Shown one piece after another: positions 18,457 through 26,551 of a stretch of DNA of 64,000 bases. The notes under the pieces were generated by a model. The model was not told where the DNA came from and did no database searches. It was given only the letters and a program-made list of their open reading frames with translations. Origin of the DNA: Bacillus sp. NTK034 (lineage in GTDB: Bacteria; Bacillota; Bacilli; Bacillales; Cytobacillaceae). Where the stretch lies: contig NZ_JAFKOJ010000001.1 of assembly GCF_017303275.1 (NCBI RefSeq), forward strand, positions 1,153,922 to 1,217,921, read 5' to 3'. The position numbers and the translations under genes were made by a program. The number at the start of each line of letters is the position of its first letter. Within the stretch, counting starts at the first letter, position 1.

Positions 18457-18807
18457 ATGACTGTAATAACCTCAAAATTCCATCAATCATTAAAAAAAGA
18501 TCTCGCTTTTCTTTATAATCGTGTCAATCAGGAGATCTATGGTACAGGCGTAAAAAAACAGCGTCTTGAAACTTTTGATGATAGAGTCATCATATTTGCA
18601 CAGCATAAGCGTGTTCAGGCACTGCATATGCTAAGCCAGAACTTTCATCACCTGACAATATCGGTTGATTCAGCATTGATTGTTGAATTTAAATCGCTTT
18701 TAAAGGGCCTGATTGAAGATTCTCTCCATTTGAAAGTCAAAACGATTTTAAAAGATTACGATCCTGATACCGAAGAAGCATGCACGGTTATTTATTTTAA
18801 AGAATAG
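18457..18807 (+). CDS. DUF2294-like protein
   Basis: A 116-residue soluble protein resembling the DUF2294 family. It has a central YGTGVKK segment, a hydrophobic VIIFAQHKR strand and a C-terminal TEEACTVIYF strand. Function is unknown. It stands at the start of the plus-strand cluster, divergent from the xanthine dehydrogenase operon, and is separated from the permease gene by a strong terminator-like hairpin. A good AGGAGG site precedes the ATG. A regulatory role is possible from position but nothing in the sequence, such as a DNA-binding motif, shows it. Confidence 0.6.
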   Translation: MTVITSKFHQSLKKDLAFLYNRVNQEIYGTGVKKQRLETFDDRVIIFAQHKRVQALHMLSQNFHHLTISVDSALIVEFKSLLKGLIEDSLHLKVKTILKDYDPDTEEACTVIYFKE

Positions 18808-18911
18808 CAGTTTTACATTATGTTTGGGGAAGCTGTGCATGCCGCGGTTTTTCTTAAACCCTCATATCGGAGCGGTTCCTTTGCCTTTTGTTTAACGGAA
18901 GCTGAATGAAG

Positions 18912-18969
18912 CCGCAGTAATAGAACATCTATGTGTACTTTGATGTTATCTATTGCTGCGGTTTTTTTT
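18912..18969 (+). terminator. Long hairpin with T-run before the permease gene
   Basis: CCGCAGTAATAGAACATC (18912-18929) pairs with GATGTTATCTATTGCTGCGG (18942-18961) with a two-base bulge, followed by a run of eight T. It lies between the DUF2294 gene and the BMC operon, about 90 bases before the permease start. It is either the DUF2294 terminator or an attenuator in the operon leader. No known riboswitch was recognised in 18808-18911. Confidence 0.7.
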
Positions 18970-19061
18970 ATACACATTTTTCTTATGGGAGGTGATGTCT
19001 GTTTTTATCCGCTGGAGTCAGGCTGAGGCATAACAAAGAATTAAACCTGGAGGGGAAGTCT

Positions 19062-20390
19062 TTGGAAAAGCTAAATCCTTGGAAAGTAGGGACTTTGGGA
19101 TTTCAGCATGTGCTTGCCATGTATGCAGGTGCTGTTATTGTTCCACTGATTGTTGGACCGGCAATAGGGCTCACTGCCCAGCAGCTTGCTTACTTAATTT
19201 CAATTGATTTATTTACTTGTGGGATTGCTACATTGCTTCAAGTTATAGGGGGGAGGCATTTTGGCATCAGGCTGCCGGTGATACTTGGATGTACTTTTAC
19301 AGCAGTCGGACCCATGATTGCCATCGGGAATCTGCAGGGCATCACAGCCATCTATGGGGCGATTATTGCTTCAGGAATTATCGTCATGATCTTATCTCAA
19401 TTTATGAGTAAAATAATGAGATTTTTCCCTCCGGTCGTAACCGGTTCAGTGGTAGCTATTATCGGGGTTTCCTTAATCCCTGTTGCCATGAATAATGCTG
19501 CAGGAGGACTTGGTTCCCCAGAATATGGAAGTGCCCAGAATCTATTTCTGGCTGCATTTACACTGGTTCTGATTATTTTAATGAACAGGTTCTTTAAAGG
19601 CTATATGAGAGCTATATCTGTGCTGCTGTCATTGGCGGCTGGAACGATCACTGCTTATTTTATGGGGCTTGTCAGCTTTGCCGAAGTAAGCCAGGCTTCC
19701 TGGTTTCATGTTGTTCAGCCATTTTATTTCGGATTCCCGACATTCAATGCCTCGGCCATACTTACAATGACTTTAGTAGCTATTGTGAGCATGATTGAAT
19801 CTACTGGGGTTTTCCTGGCTCTAGGAGATGTCTGTGAGAGAAAGCTGGGCTCCAAAGACATTAAAAAAGGGCTGCGTGCAGAAGGGCTGGCTGTAGTGAT
19901 AGGGGGAATTTTTAATGCGTTTCCTTATACATCCTTTTCACAGAATGTGGGACTTGTAGCGTTAACTAAAGTGAAAACGAGAAATGTAGTTATCGCAGCT
20001 GGCGTTATTTTGATGATTTTGGGGCTTCTGCCTAAAGTGGCAGCTCTGACAACGATTATCCCTATGGCTGTTCTAGGCGGAGCAATGATTCCAATGTTTG
20101 GAATGGTGATCTCATCCGGAATCAGAATGCTTTCTGTTGTTGATTTCAGCAAAAATGAAAACTTGCTTATCGTTGCCTGTTCCATAGGAATCGGACTTGG
20201 TTCGGCAGTTGTCCCGCAAATTTTTGAAAGTCTTCCAACAAGCGCACGCCTGCTGGTTGAAAATGGGATTGTACTGGGAAGCATCACAGCAATTTTATTA
20301 AATTTGGTATTTAATTATAAAGATTTAAATATAAGTGAAAGTGAAAGAATCGAACAGCTGAAAGGAGATCATTCAGCTGAAGCGATTTAA
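19062..20390 (+). CDS. Xanthine/uric acid permease, NCS2 family
   Basis: A 442-residue nucleobase-cation symporter-2 protein of the xanthine/urate/uracil branch with about 12-14 membrane segments. Family signatures are MYAGAVIVPLIVG at the N-terminus, the helix 3 region with GCTFTAVGPMIAIG, FNAFPYTSFSQNVG and the following LTKVKTRNV. This pattern is close to PucJ/PucK and PbuX. Start is TTG at 19062 with CTGGAGGGG upstream. It is the first gene of the BMC operon, which suggests that the pathway substrate is xanthine, urate or a related oxopurine. The exact substrate is inferred. Confidence 0.88.
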   Translation: MEKLNPWKVGTLGFQHVLAMYAGAVIVPLIVGPAIGLTAQQLAYLISIDLFTCGIATLLQVIGGRHFGIRLPVILGCTFTAVGPMIAIGNLQGITAIYGAIIASGIIVMILSQFMSKIMRFFPPVVTGSVVAIIGVSLIPVAMNNAAGGLGSPEYGSAQNLFLAAFTLVLIILMNRFFKGYMRAISVLLSLAAGTITAYFMGLVSFAEVSQASWFHVVQPFYFGFPTFNASAILTMTLVAIVSMIESTGVFLALGDVCERKLGSKDIKKGLRAEGLAVVIGGIFNAFPYTSFSQNVGLVALTKVKTRNVVIAAGVILMILGLLPKVAALTTIIPMAVLGGAMIPMFGMVISSGIRMLSVVDFSKNENLLIVACSIGIGLGSAVVPQIFESLPTSARLLVENGIVLGSITAILLNLVFNYKDLNISESERIEQLKGDHSAEAI

Positions 20391-20461
20391 ATGCAACTGC
20401 TGAAACCATCTGTCTCTTTTTTGCGAGACAGAAATCCAAATAATAGATAGGAGCAGGAGAA

Positions 20462-21922
20462 ATGGATTTAATTCTGAAAAATGCCAACATTCCCCAGGGA
20501 GATCGTCAGGTTTTAACAAATATTCTGGTTAACGAGGGGAAAATTGTTGGCTACACCAATGACATTTCTTTTCTGAATGCAGCCAGGGTAATTGATATTA
20601 AAGGAAAATTAGTCGTTCCAGGCTGTATTGATCCGCATACTCATTTTATGGATCCAGGCTTTACTCATAGAGAAACCTTTGCAACTGGCAGCCGTTCTGC
20701 AGCCGCGGGAGGCTTAACAACCATTATAGATATGCCATGCTGCAGTAAGCCATCCGTTCGTGATGGGGAGAGTTTCAATAAAAAAATCGGACCAATCAGA
20801 GGTCAGGCTTATATTGATTACTGTTTCTGGGGCGGCATGACAGGAGAAGATGCACGTGAAGGCTGGATCGATAATATTTATCCGCAGATCGACCAGGGAG
20901 TTGTTGCCTTTAAAGTTTACATGACTCCTTCTGTCCCTACCTTCCCTAAAGTATCGGACGCAGAAATGCTGGAAATTTTCAAAAACGTTGCAAAAACCGG
21001 ACTCCCAATTGGAGTTCATGCTGAAAACTATGATATCTGCACATTCAATTCCAAGAAACTTGAAAAAGAAGGGCGCCTTGACGGTCCAGCATGGGCGGAA
21101 GCACGTTCAAGCCTCGCTGAGAAGGTAGCCATTGAACTGATTCTAAGCTTTGCAGAAGCTACAGACGCACGTGTACATGTGGTACATATGAGCACGAAAG
21201 AAGGCGTCGAGCTGGTTAAAGCAGCAAAGAAGCGTGGTGTTAAGGTTACAGCAGAAACCTGTCCTCACTACCTTGTTCTCAATGCAAAGGACTCCATGTC
21301 AGAGCGCGGTTCCTATGCAAAGATTGCTCCTCCTTTACGAGGAAAAGAGGATAACGAATCTCATTGGCAGGCTCTGGCTGACGGAACAATCGATTTTGTC
21401 GGTACAGACCATGCCCCATATGAAATTGCCACAGAAAAGGATTATCCCGGGGCAACGATCTGGAACACTTTCCCCGGCATACCTGGTGTAGAAACGATGG
21501 TACCGATCCTTGTCAGTGAAGGATTAAATAAAGGCCGTTTATCCCTATCAAGGTTTGTCGAGGTAACAAGCCGCAATGCTGCCATTCATTATGGCATTTA
21601 CCCTAAAAAGGGATCAATGGAAATTGGCAGCGATGCTGATTTCACTGTGATTGATCTTGAGAAAGAGTATGTAATAGACGAGCAGAAAACAGAATCAATG
21701 GCTAAATATAACCCTCTGCATGGCATGAAGCTTAAAGGAAAGCCAGTCCAAACGATCATACGCGGAAAAGTGATTTACGAGGATGATGAAGGCATCGTTG
21801 GAGAAGCAGGCTATGGCGAGTATGTTCCCCGCCAAAATATCCAGAGACTTGAGAGAACTTTAAAATATGAAAAATACGAAGCGGTAAAAGCAAAAACAAA
21901 AGACCCAGTAGCACAGCAATAA
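20462..21922 (+). CDS. Cyclic amidohydrolase, allantoinase/dihydropyrimidinase-like
   Basis: A 486-residue amidohydrolase superfamily enzyme. Its binuclear metal site is complete: DPHTHFMDPG (strand 1 HxH), AFKVYM (carboxylated Lys), GVHAEN (His), VHVVHMS (His) and VGTDHAPY (Asp). The segment CFWGGMTGEDA resembles allantoinases. The family hydrolyses cyclic amide bonds in allantoin, dihydropyrimidines and hydantoins. No uricase or HIU/OHCU enzymes are present to make allantoin here, so I suspect another ring such as xanthine, but this is inference. A C-terminal tail of about 35 charged residues extends past the usual end. AGGAGCAGGAG precedes the ATG. Confidence 0.85.
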   Translation: MDLILKNANIPQGDRQVLTNILVNEGKIVGYTNDISFLNAARVIDIKGKLVVPGCIDPHTHFMDPGFTHRETFATGSRSAAAGGLTTIIDMPCCSKPSVRDGESFNKKIGPIRGQAYIDYCFWGGMTGEDAREGWIDNIYPQIDQGVVAFKVYMTPSVPTFPKVSDAEMLEIFKNVAKTGLPIGVHAENYDICTFNSKKLEKEGRLDGPAWAEARSSLAEKVAIELILSFAEATDARVHVVHMSTKEGVELVKAAKKRGVKVTAETCPHYLVLNAKDSMSERGSYAKIAPPLRGKEDNESHWQALADGTIDFVGTDHAPYEIATEKDYPGATIWNTFPGIPGVETMVPILVSEGLNKGRLSLSRFVEVTSRNAAIHYGIYPKKGSMEIGSDADFTVIDLEKEYVIDEQKTESMAKYNPLHGMKLKGKPVQTIIRGKVIYEDDEGIVGEAGYGEYVPRQNIQRLERTLKYEKYEAVKAKTKDPVAQQ

Positions 21923-21950
21923 ATACTTATAAAGAGGGAGGCTGTCCGGA

Positions 21951-22541
21951 TTGGAACTTAGGGGAAAAAAGCACTGTGTGGTCATTATTGATATGTTAAA
22001 CGACTTTATCGGTGAAAAAGCAGCATTAAGGTGTGAGAATGGCGAAAAAATAGTTCCTAAAATACAAGAGCTTATTCAATTCGCTCATGAACACAATATC
22101 CAGGTTGTGCATGTTCAGGAAGCTCACAGAAAAAATGACCGTGATTTTCGCGTGAGGCCAGTCCATGCAGTTAAAGGAACCTGGGGTTCGGAATTCATTC
22201 CAGAGCTCCAGCCTGATGAGAGCAAAGGGGATTATGTGGTCCAAAAGAGGCGGCATAGTGCATTCAGCTACACCGATTTTGATCTCTTCCTGAGAGAAGA
22301 AGAAATAGATACTGTGGTACTAACTGGAGTCTGGACCAATGTATGTGTTCGCAGTACTGCTTCTGATGCTTTGTATCATGGCTACAACGTCATTTGCATT
22401 TCAGATGCCACCGCTTCCCAGGATGACGATATGCATGTATCAGGTTTAAGAGACATTGATATCTTCGGGGATATATTATCAACAGAAAATTACAAAAAGC
22501 TGGCTAAAAAGAAATTCTCCCAAGACGAATCTGTTGTCTAA
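21951..22541 (+). CDS. Cysteine hydrolase, isochorismatase-like family
   Basis: A 196-residue alpha/beta hydrolase of the isochorismatase-like superfamily. The catalytic triad is visible: Asp in IIDMLNDF, Lys in VVQKRRHSAF and Cys in GVWTNVCV. Relatives include N-carbamoylsarcosine, ureidoacrylate and biuret hydrolases, which remove carbamoyl groups and release CO2 and ammonia, as well as nicotinamidases. Next to a cyclic amidohydrolase, removal of an ureido or carbamoyl group is the most natural role. Start is TTG at 21951 after GAGGGAGG. It is followed by the overlapping ubiX-like gene. Confidence 0.82.
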   Translation: MELRGKKHCVVIIDMLNDFIGEKAALRCENGEKIVPKIQELIQFAHEHNIQVVHVQEAHRKNDRDFRVRPVHAVKGTWGSEFIPELQPDESKGDYVVQKRRHSAFSYTDFDLFLREEEIDTVVLTGVWTNVCVRSTASDALYHGYNVICISDATASQDDDMHVSGLRDIDIFGDILSTENYKKLAKKKFSQDESVV

Positions 22542-23121
22542 CTCCTCTTTAGGAATAAGAAGAAAGCGAATTTTAGTTGGCATTACCGGAGCAAGCGGAT
22601 CATTGTACGCCTATACCTTGATCCGCGCTCTTCATCAATTAGAGATCGAAACGCATTTAATTGCTACGGAGATGGGAGAAAAAGTAATGCAATTTGAATG
22701 CGGGATCAAGATGGACGAGCTGAAGGAGTATGCCACTATCCACAGCAACCGGAATCTTTTCGCTGCGGTTGCCAGCGGATCCTTTAAGACAGACGGAATG
22801 GTTATCGTACCATGTTCGATGAATACATTGGGAGCTATTGCGAATGGGGTCGGCGATACGCTATTAAGCAGGGCTGCCAGTGTTGTATTAAAGGAAAATA
22901 GAAAGTTCATTATTGTTCCAAGGGAAGCACCTTTTAATTTGATTCATCTGCGCAATATGACTCTCCTTGCTGAGAGTGGAGCATGTATAATGCCTGCATC
23001 ACCAGGCTTTTATCATAAGCCGACAGAAATATGGGAGCTGGCCAACTTTATGGTGGCGAGGATATTGGACATGCTGGATATTGACCATGAGCTGCTGGAG
23101 AGATGGGGGGAAAAGGCATGA
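22534..23121 (+). CDS. ubiX: UbiX-like flavin prenyltransferase
   Basis: A flavin prenyltransferase of about 195 residues that makes prenylated FMN, the cofactor of UbiD decarboxylases. Motifs include VGITGASGS at the N-terminus, ASGSFKTDGMVIVPCSM, VPREAPFNLIHL and MPASPGFYHKP. The start is uncertain: no ATG lies near the conserved beginning, TTG 22534 overlaps the upstream stop and is chosen by coupling, and a TTG at 22456 would add 26 residues. It overlaps the downstream ubiD-like gene by 4 bases (ATGA), so the pair is a functional unit. Confidence 0.88.
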   Translation: MSNSSLGIRRKRILVGITGASGSLYAYTLIRALHQLEIETHLIATEMGEKVMQFECGIKMDELKEYATIHSNRNLFAAVASGSFKTDGMVIVPCSMNTLGAIANGVGDTLLSRAASVVLKENRKFIIVPREAPFNLIHLRNMTLLAESGACIMPASPGFYHKPTEIWELANFMVARILDMLDIDHELLERWGEKA

Positions 23122-24455
23122 ACCCTGTAACAATGAGGGCATTGCTGGATAGATGGGAAAGCATGGGGTTTCTTCATCGGGTGAAAAAAGAGGTGGATCC
23201 TATGCACGAGCTGGGTGCGGTGATTAATGCCAAAAATGGAAGAGAGCCTTTTTTATTTGAAAAAATTAAAGGCTATCAATCTTCCATGGCTGCCGGTTTG
23301 GGTGGTGACAGAGAGCTGATGGCTGACAGCATGGGTATCCAATCTGGGGAACTTATTCCTAAAATCATCGACTCTATTGTTAATCCTATTCCAACCACAT
23401 TAAGGCAAACGGGCCCTGTTCAGGAGAATCTGGTGACCGGGGAATTCGATCTTGCAGACTTGTTTCCTATCCCAACCTATCACGCGGAAGACTCTGGTGC
23501 TTATTATGTTTCAGGAATATTGGTGGTTAAAGATTTATCAGGGAGAAAAAGATATACCTCTATTCGCAGAATGCAATATCTTGGCGGAAATCGAACAAAC
23601 ATCCTCATAACCTCCCCAGAGCTGATGGAGCAATATGCCCATTATGAAAGTATTGGCGAACCGATGGAAGTGGCTGTTATGTTTGGCGTGGTTCCAGCAG
23701 TTGTATTAAGTTCTCAGATTAGTACACATTTGTATCATACCGACAAATTGGATGTAGCAGGTGCACTGCTCGGTCAGTCCCTTGATGTTGTTCAATGCAA
23801 AACAGTTGATCTGGAAGTACTGGCTGAGGCGGAAATAGTTTTGGAAGGCAGAATGCTTCCATATGAAAGAGAACTGGAAGGACCTTTTGGCGAACTGGCA
23901 GGCTATTATGGCACCAGAACGCCTCAGCCGGTTATAGAGTTTTCAGCCGTTACTTACCGCGATAATGCTATCTCACAGACTATTTTTCCATCAAGCTATG
24001 AAGAAAGGCTGCCAATGGCGCTTGTAAGGGAAGCCACTCTTTTAAGCACTGTCCGGCAGGTGGTTCCAAATATAAAAGCTGTACATATCCCGATGGGCGG
24101 GGTGGCTCGCTATCATGCAGTCATTCAGATTGAGAAGAAGCATGATGGTGACGGCAAACAGGCAGCACTTGCAGCTTTTGCAAGCGATAAGGATTTAAAG
24201 CATGTGATTGTTGTAAATGATGACGTCGATATTTTTGATTCAGATGATGTTGAATGGGCCATAGCTACAAGAGTCCAGGCAGGTGATGACATATTTATCG
24301 TACAAGGTGCAAAGGGATCGCCGCTCGAATCGTCCCATCATTTAAAAGGAGTCAGTGATAAGATGGGCATCGACGCAACCTATCCGCTTGGAAAAGAAGA
24401 GTTATTTAAAAGGACTTCGATCCCCTTTGAAGTGAATCTCGAAGACTATCTTTAA
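23118..24455 (+). CDS. UbiD-family decarboxylase
   Basis: A 445-residue member of the UbiD family, which uses prenylated FMN to decarboxylate aromatic, heteroaromatic or unsaturated acids. The active-site acidic block is present as ELEGPFGELAGYYGTR (E-x-P-x-GE-x-GYY), and the segment YTSIRRMQYLGGNR supplies the usual Arg. The substrate cannot be read from sequence; in this purine-like operon an aminoimidazole carboxylate or similar heteroaromatic acid is a reasonable guess. ATG 23118 overlaps the ubiX stop and has GGGGGG upstream; an ATG five codons earlier is less well placed. The next gene encodes a BMC shell protein. Confidence 0.85.
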   Translation: MNPVTMRALLDRWESMGFLHRVKKEVDPMHELGAVINAKNGREPFLFEKIKGYQSSMAAGLGGDRELMADSMGIQSGELIPKIIDSIVNPIPTTLRQTGPVQENLVTGEFDLADLFPIPTYHAEDSGAYYVSGILVVKDLSGRKRYTSIRRMQYLGGNRTNILITSPELMEQYAHYESIGEPMEVAVMFGVVPAVVLSSQISTHLYHTDKLDVAGALLGQSLDVVQCKTVDLEVLAEAEIVLEGRMLPYERELEGPFGELAGYYGTRTPQPVIEFSAVTYRDNAISQTIFPSSYEERLPMALVREATLLSTVRQVVPNIKAVHIPMGGVARYHAVIQIEKKHDGDGKQAALAAFASDKDLKHVIVVNDDVDIFDSDDVEWAIATRVQAGDDIFIVQGAKGSPLESSHHLKGVSDKMGIDATYPLGKEELFKRTSIPFEVNLEDYL

Positions 24456-24480
24456 GCTTCTGCAGTAGAGGAGGTCAAAA

Positions 24481-24744
24481 ATGAAGGCAATTGGCTTGAT
24501 TGAAACAAGGGGTTTGACAGCGGCTGTTGAAGCGCTGGACTCAATGGCAAAAGCGGCAAATGTCAGTTTAGTTGATTTAAAGAGAGTCGGATCCGGACTT
24601 GTCACCGTCATTATCGAAGGCGATGTCGCAGCAGTCACTGCAGCTGTTGAGGTTGGGAAGACTGCTCACACCATGACTGGAGGAGAACTGGTTTCTTCTA
24701 ACGTTATACCCCGTCCTCATTCAGAACTTCGCAAAATTCTTTAA
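24481..24744 (+). CDS. BMC-domain hexameric shell protein (BMC-H 1)
   Basis: An 87-residue single BMC-domain protein, the basic hexamer of bacterial microcompartment shells. The fold signatures are the N-terminal AIGLIETRGL, the pore loop GSGL and the C-terminal [12 protein letters not shown] at the pore is the common PduA-like type and suggests a hydrophilic small-molecule pore. It begins the shell-gene block 25 bases after the ubiD-like gene with GAGGAGG upstream. Two more BMC-H genes follow, so the shell is mixed. Confidence 0.95.
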   Translation: MKAIGLIETRGLTAAVEALDSMAKAANVSLVDLKRVGSGLVTVIIEGDVAAVTAAVEVGKTAHTMTGGELVSSNVIPRPHSELRKIL

Positions 24745-24760
24745 TGGAGGTGCATAATGT

Positions 24761-25720
24761 GTGTCTGACTTTATTAAAAGTGTTGTAGAAGAAGTGATGA
24801 AGCCTTACAGCAAGACAAAAGTAAATCTTATTCCTGGAGTTTCCAATCAGTCCCCTCCAGGCAGGCACCAGGAACCCGAAAAGAATATACCGGGCATTAG
24901 CAGACCTAATTACCAGAGGGAAAAAATGAATAAAAGAATATCAATCCATCATGCAGAGCCGGTCATGAATGCTGATCCAAATCCTTACAATAGAAGGCAA
25001 ACAGCTTCTCTTTCTTCACCCAAGCTTTCAGCTAAGGAAAAAATTGCACAGCTTCAAACCCTATCCCTGGTACAGGGGAAACAGCCGGTTTCTTCTAAGG
25101 CTGACTTTGCTGATATAAGCCCTGACCGAAATGCAAGAGAAAGCCAGCTTATCGGACAAACGCCGGAGGGAGTAAAAGTCTGGCTGTTCTCAGACCTTCA
25201 TCCTGCTCTTGAAAGCTCTTTTCAGCGGGAATTAAAAACAGCCTCAGTCGGTGTAGTCACTTCAGAAAAATGCTCACCGGGCCAGCTATTTATGCTTAAT
25301 GACCTTTTAAGGGAGTTTCCTTCTTTACGATATTGCCTGACATGGGACAAAAACAGCGGGCAATCCTTTTCGCTGGAGCTATATGAAGATGAACGTAGAA
25401 CACTATTAAACGCTTTAAAGAGCTTCTTTAAAAAACTTTCCCAAAAATCCTTTAAAACTACTCAAATTTATCGAGAAAAATCCCCCAGTCCATGGCTTAC
25501 AAAACAATTGGGGCTGAACTCTTCAATTGGCGGTGTCGCTGTCATTGAAGGAATCGACTATTATTCGGGTATTTTAATTCTTGACCGTTACATGAAAAAA
25601 AGCACTTCTGAACAACTCCATTTTTTAATAGAAAAGAAATATTTGCTGCTTCACGGACACTATGATGAGGTATCAAGCATCTCAGATCAGCTTCATAAGG
25701 AATTCGACAGAATTAAATAG
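24761..25720 (+). CDS. BMC-locus protein of unknown function with encapsulation-peptide-like N-terminus
   Basis: A 319-residue protein I do not recognise. The first 15 residues (start SDFIKSVVEEVMKPY) form an amphipathic helix with I, V, V, V, M spaced every three to four residues, like the encapsulation peptides of BMC cargo. A polar, proline- and asparagine-rich linker of about 90 residues follows, then a folded part from about residue 135 with hydrophobic strands (VKVWLFSDLH, IGGVAVIEGIDYYSGILIL). No catalytic motif could be assigned. GTG 24761 has GGAGG about 10 bases upstream. It may be a cargo adaptor, core organiser or enzyme of a new type. Confidence 0.7.
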   Translation: MSDFIKSVVEEVMKPYSKTKVNLIPGVSNQSPPGRHQEPEKNIPGISRPNYQREKMNKRISIHHAEPVMNADPNPYNRRQTASLSSPKLSAKEKIAQLQTLSLVQGKQPVSSKADFADISPDRNARESQLIGQTPEGVKVWLFSDLHPALESSFQRELKTASVGVVTSEKCSPGQLFMLNDLLREFPSLRYCLTWDKNSGQSFSLELYEDERRTLLNALKSFFKKLSQKSFKTTQIYREKSPSPWLTKQLGLNSSIGGVAVIEGIDYYSGILILDRYMKKSTSEQLHFLIEKKYLLLHGHYDEVSSISDQLHKEFDRIK

Positions 25721-25827
25721 GACTTAGCCAGCATAGCTGTCACAGTTCAGCGCTATTTTTATCCCGCAAACATCTTATAGGCACAGAGAGACGATTTTGT
25801 CTATTTCATAGGAGGAGGATTTTTCAG

Positions 25828-26241
25828 TTGCAAGCATTAGGTTTGATTGAAACCGTTGGTTATTCAACAGCAGTTTCTGCTGCAGATGCAGCCGTAAAAG
25901 CAGCAGAAGTAGAAATTGTAGGAATTGAAAAAGTAATAGGAGTGGAGGGCTACCTGGGCGTTACCATCCATTTTAACGGGGATGTAGCGGCGGTGAAGTC
26001 TGCTGTCGATGCTGGTGTGAGTGCTGCAGAGAGAATTGGAAAAGTAATTTCTGCTCATGTCATCCCTCGTGCCCACAGTGAAGTAGCAGGGAAGCTGCTT
26101 CCGCATTTTAAACTGGAAGATTTGCATCCTGGTAATGATGCTGAGGGGGATAAAAAACTTGAAGCAGAGACGAAAAGAAAAAAGCAAACGATAGAAAAAA
26201 ACAACCTTAATGATAATGATACAGACCAACCATCAGTTTAA
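25828..26241 (+). CDS. BMC-domain shell protein with extended pore loop and tail (BMC-H 2)
   Basis: A 137-residue protein with one BMC domain in residues 1-90 and a charged, probably disordered tail of about 47 residues rich in K, E, D and N. The domain starts QALGLIETVGY and ends VIPRAHSEV. The pore-loop region reads IGVEGYLG instead of GSG, so it is longer and carries Glu and Tyr. The start is TTG at 25828 preceded by AGGAGGAGG. The tail could interact with cargo or other shell proteins, but no known binding motif was seen. Confidence 0.9.
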   Translation: MQALGLIETVGYSTAVSAADAAVKAAEVEIVGIEKVIGVEGYLGVTIHFNGDVAAVKSAVDAGVSAAERIGKVISAHVIPRAHSEVAGKLLPHFKLEDLHPGNDAEGDKKLEAETKRKKQTIEKNNLNDNDTDQPSV

Positions 26242-26264
26242 TAAATTAAAGGAGGAAACACACA

Positions 26265-26549
26265 ATGGGTGAAGCATTGGGATTAATCGAGACAAAAGGT
26301 CTTGTAGGCGCAGTAGAGGCAGCGGATGCAATGGTTAAAGCAGCTAACGTGGAGATCTGCGGATATGAAAAAGTGGGATTTGGTCTGGTAACGGTTATGG
26401 TCAGAGGAGATGTAGGTGCGGTTAAAGCTGCTACGGATGCAGGGGCGGAAGCGGCCAGCAGAGTTGGAGAACTCATTTCGGTACATGTTATTCCAAGGCC
26501 GCACAGCGAAGTTGAAAGAGCTCTATTATCAAAAAACATCGGTGAATAA
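26265..26549 (+). CDS. BMC-domain hexameric shell protein (BMC-H 3)
   Basis: A 94-residue single BMC-domain protein very like PduA/EutM. The start is [12 protein letters not shown], the domain has [17 protein letters not shown] and ends VIPRPHSEV. The pore motif reads GFGL where GSGL is usual, which would place six Phe side chains around the pore. It has a strong AAGGAGG site and lies 23 bases after BMC-H 2. It is probably the major shell tile by similarity to common hexamers, but expression cannot be judged from sequence. Confidence 0.95.
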   Translation: MGEALGLIETKGLVGAVEAADAMVKAANVEICGYEKVGFGLVTVMVRGDVGAVKAATDAGAEAASRVGELISVHVIPRPHSEVERALLSKNIGE

Positions 26550-26551
26550 GC

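Noticed and set aside
18808..18911. Second purine riboswitch before the BMC operon
   Set aside because: The TTTCTAC junction core is absent on the plus strand, so the class is not supported here.
20409..20432. Hairpin TCTGTCTC/GAGACAGA between the permease and amidohydrolase genes
   Set aside because: No T-run follows it, so it is not called a terminator; it may affect mRNA stability only.
20462..21922. Calling the amidohydrolase a true allantoinase (PucH/AllB)
   Set aside because: Motifs fit several cyclic amidohydrolases and no urate-to-allantoin genes are present, so only the family is given.
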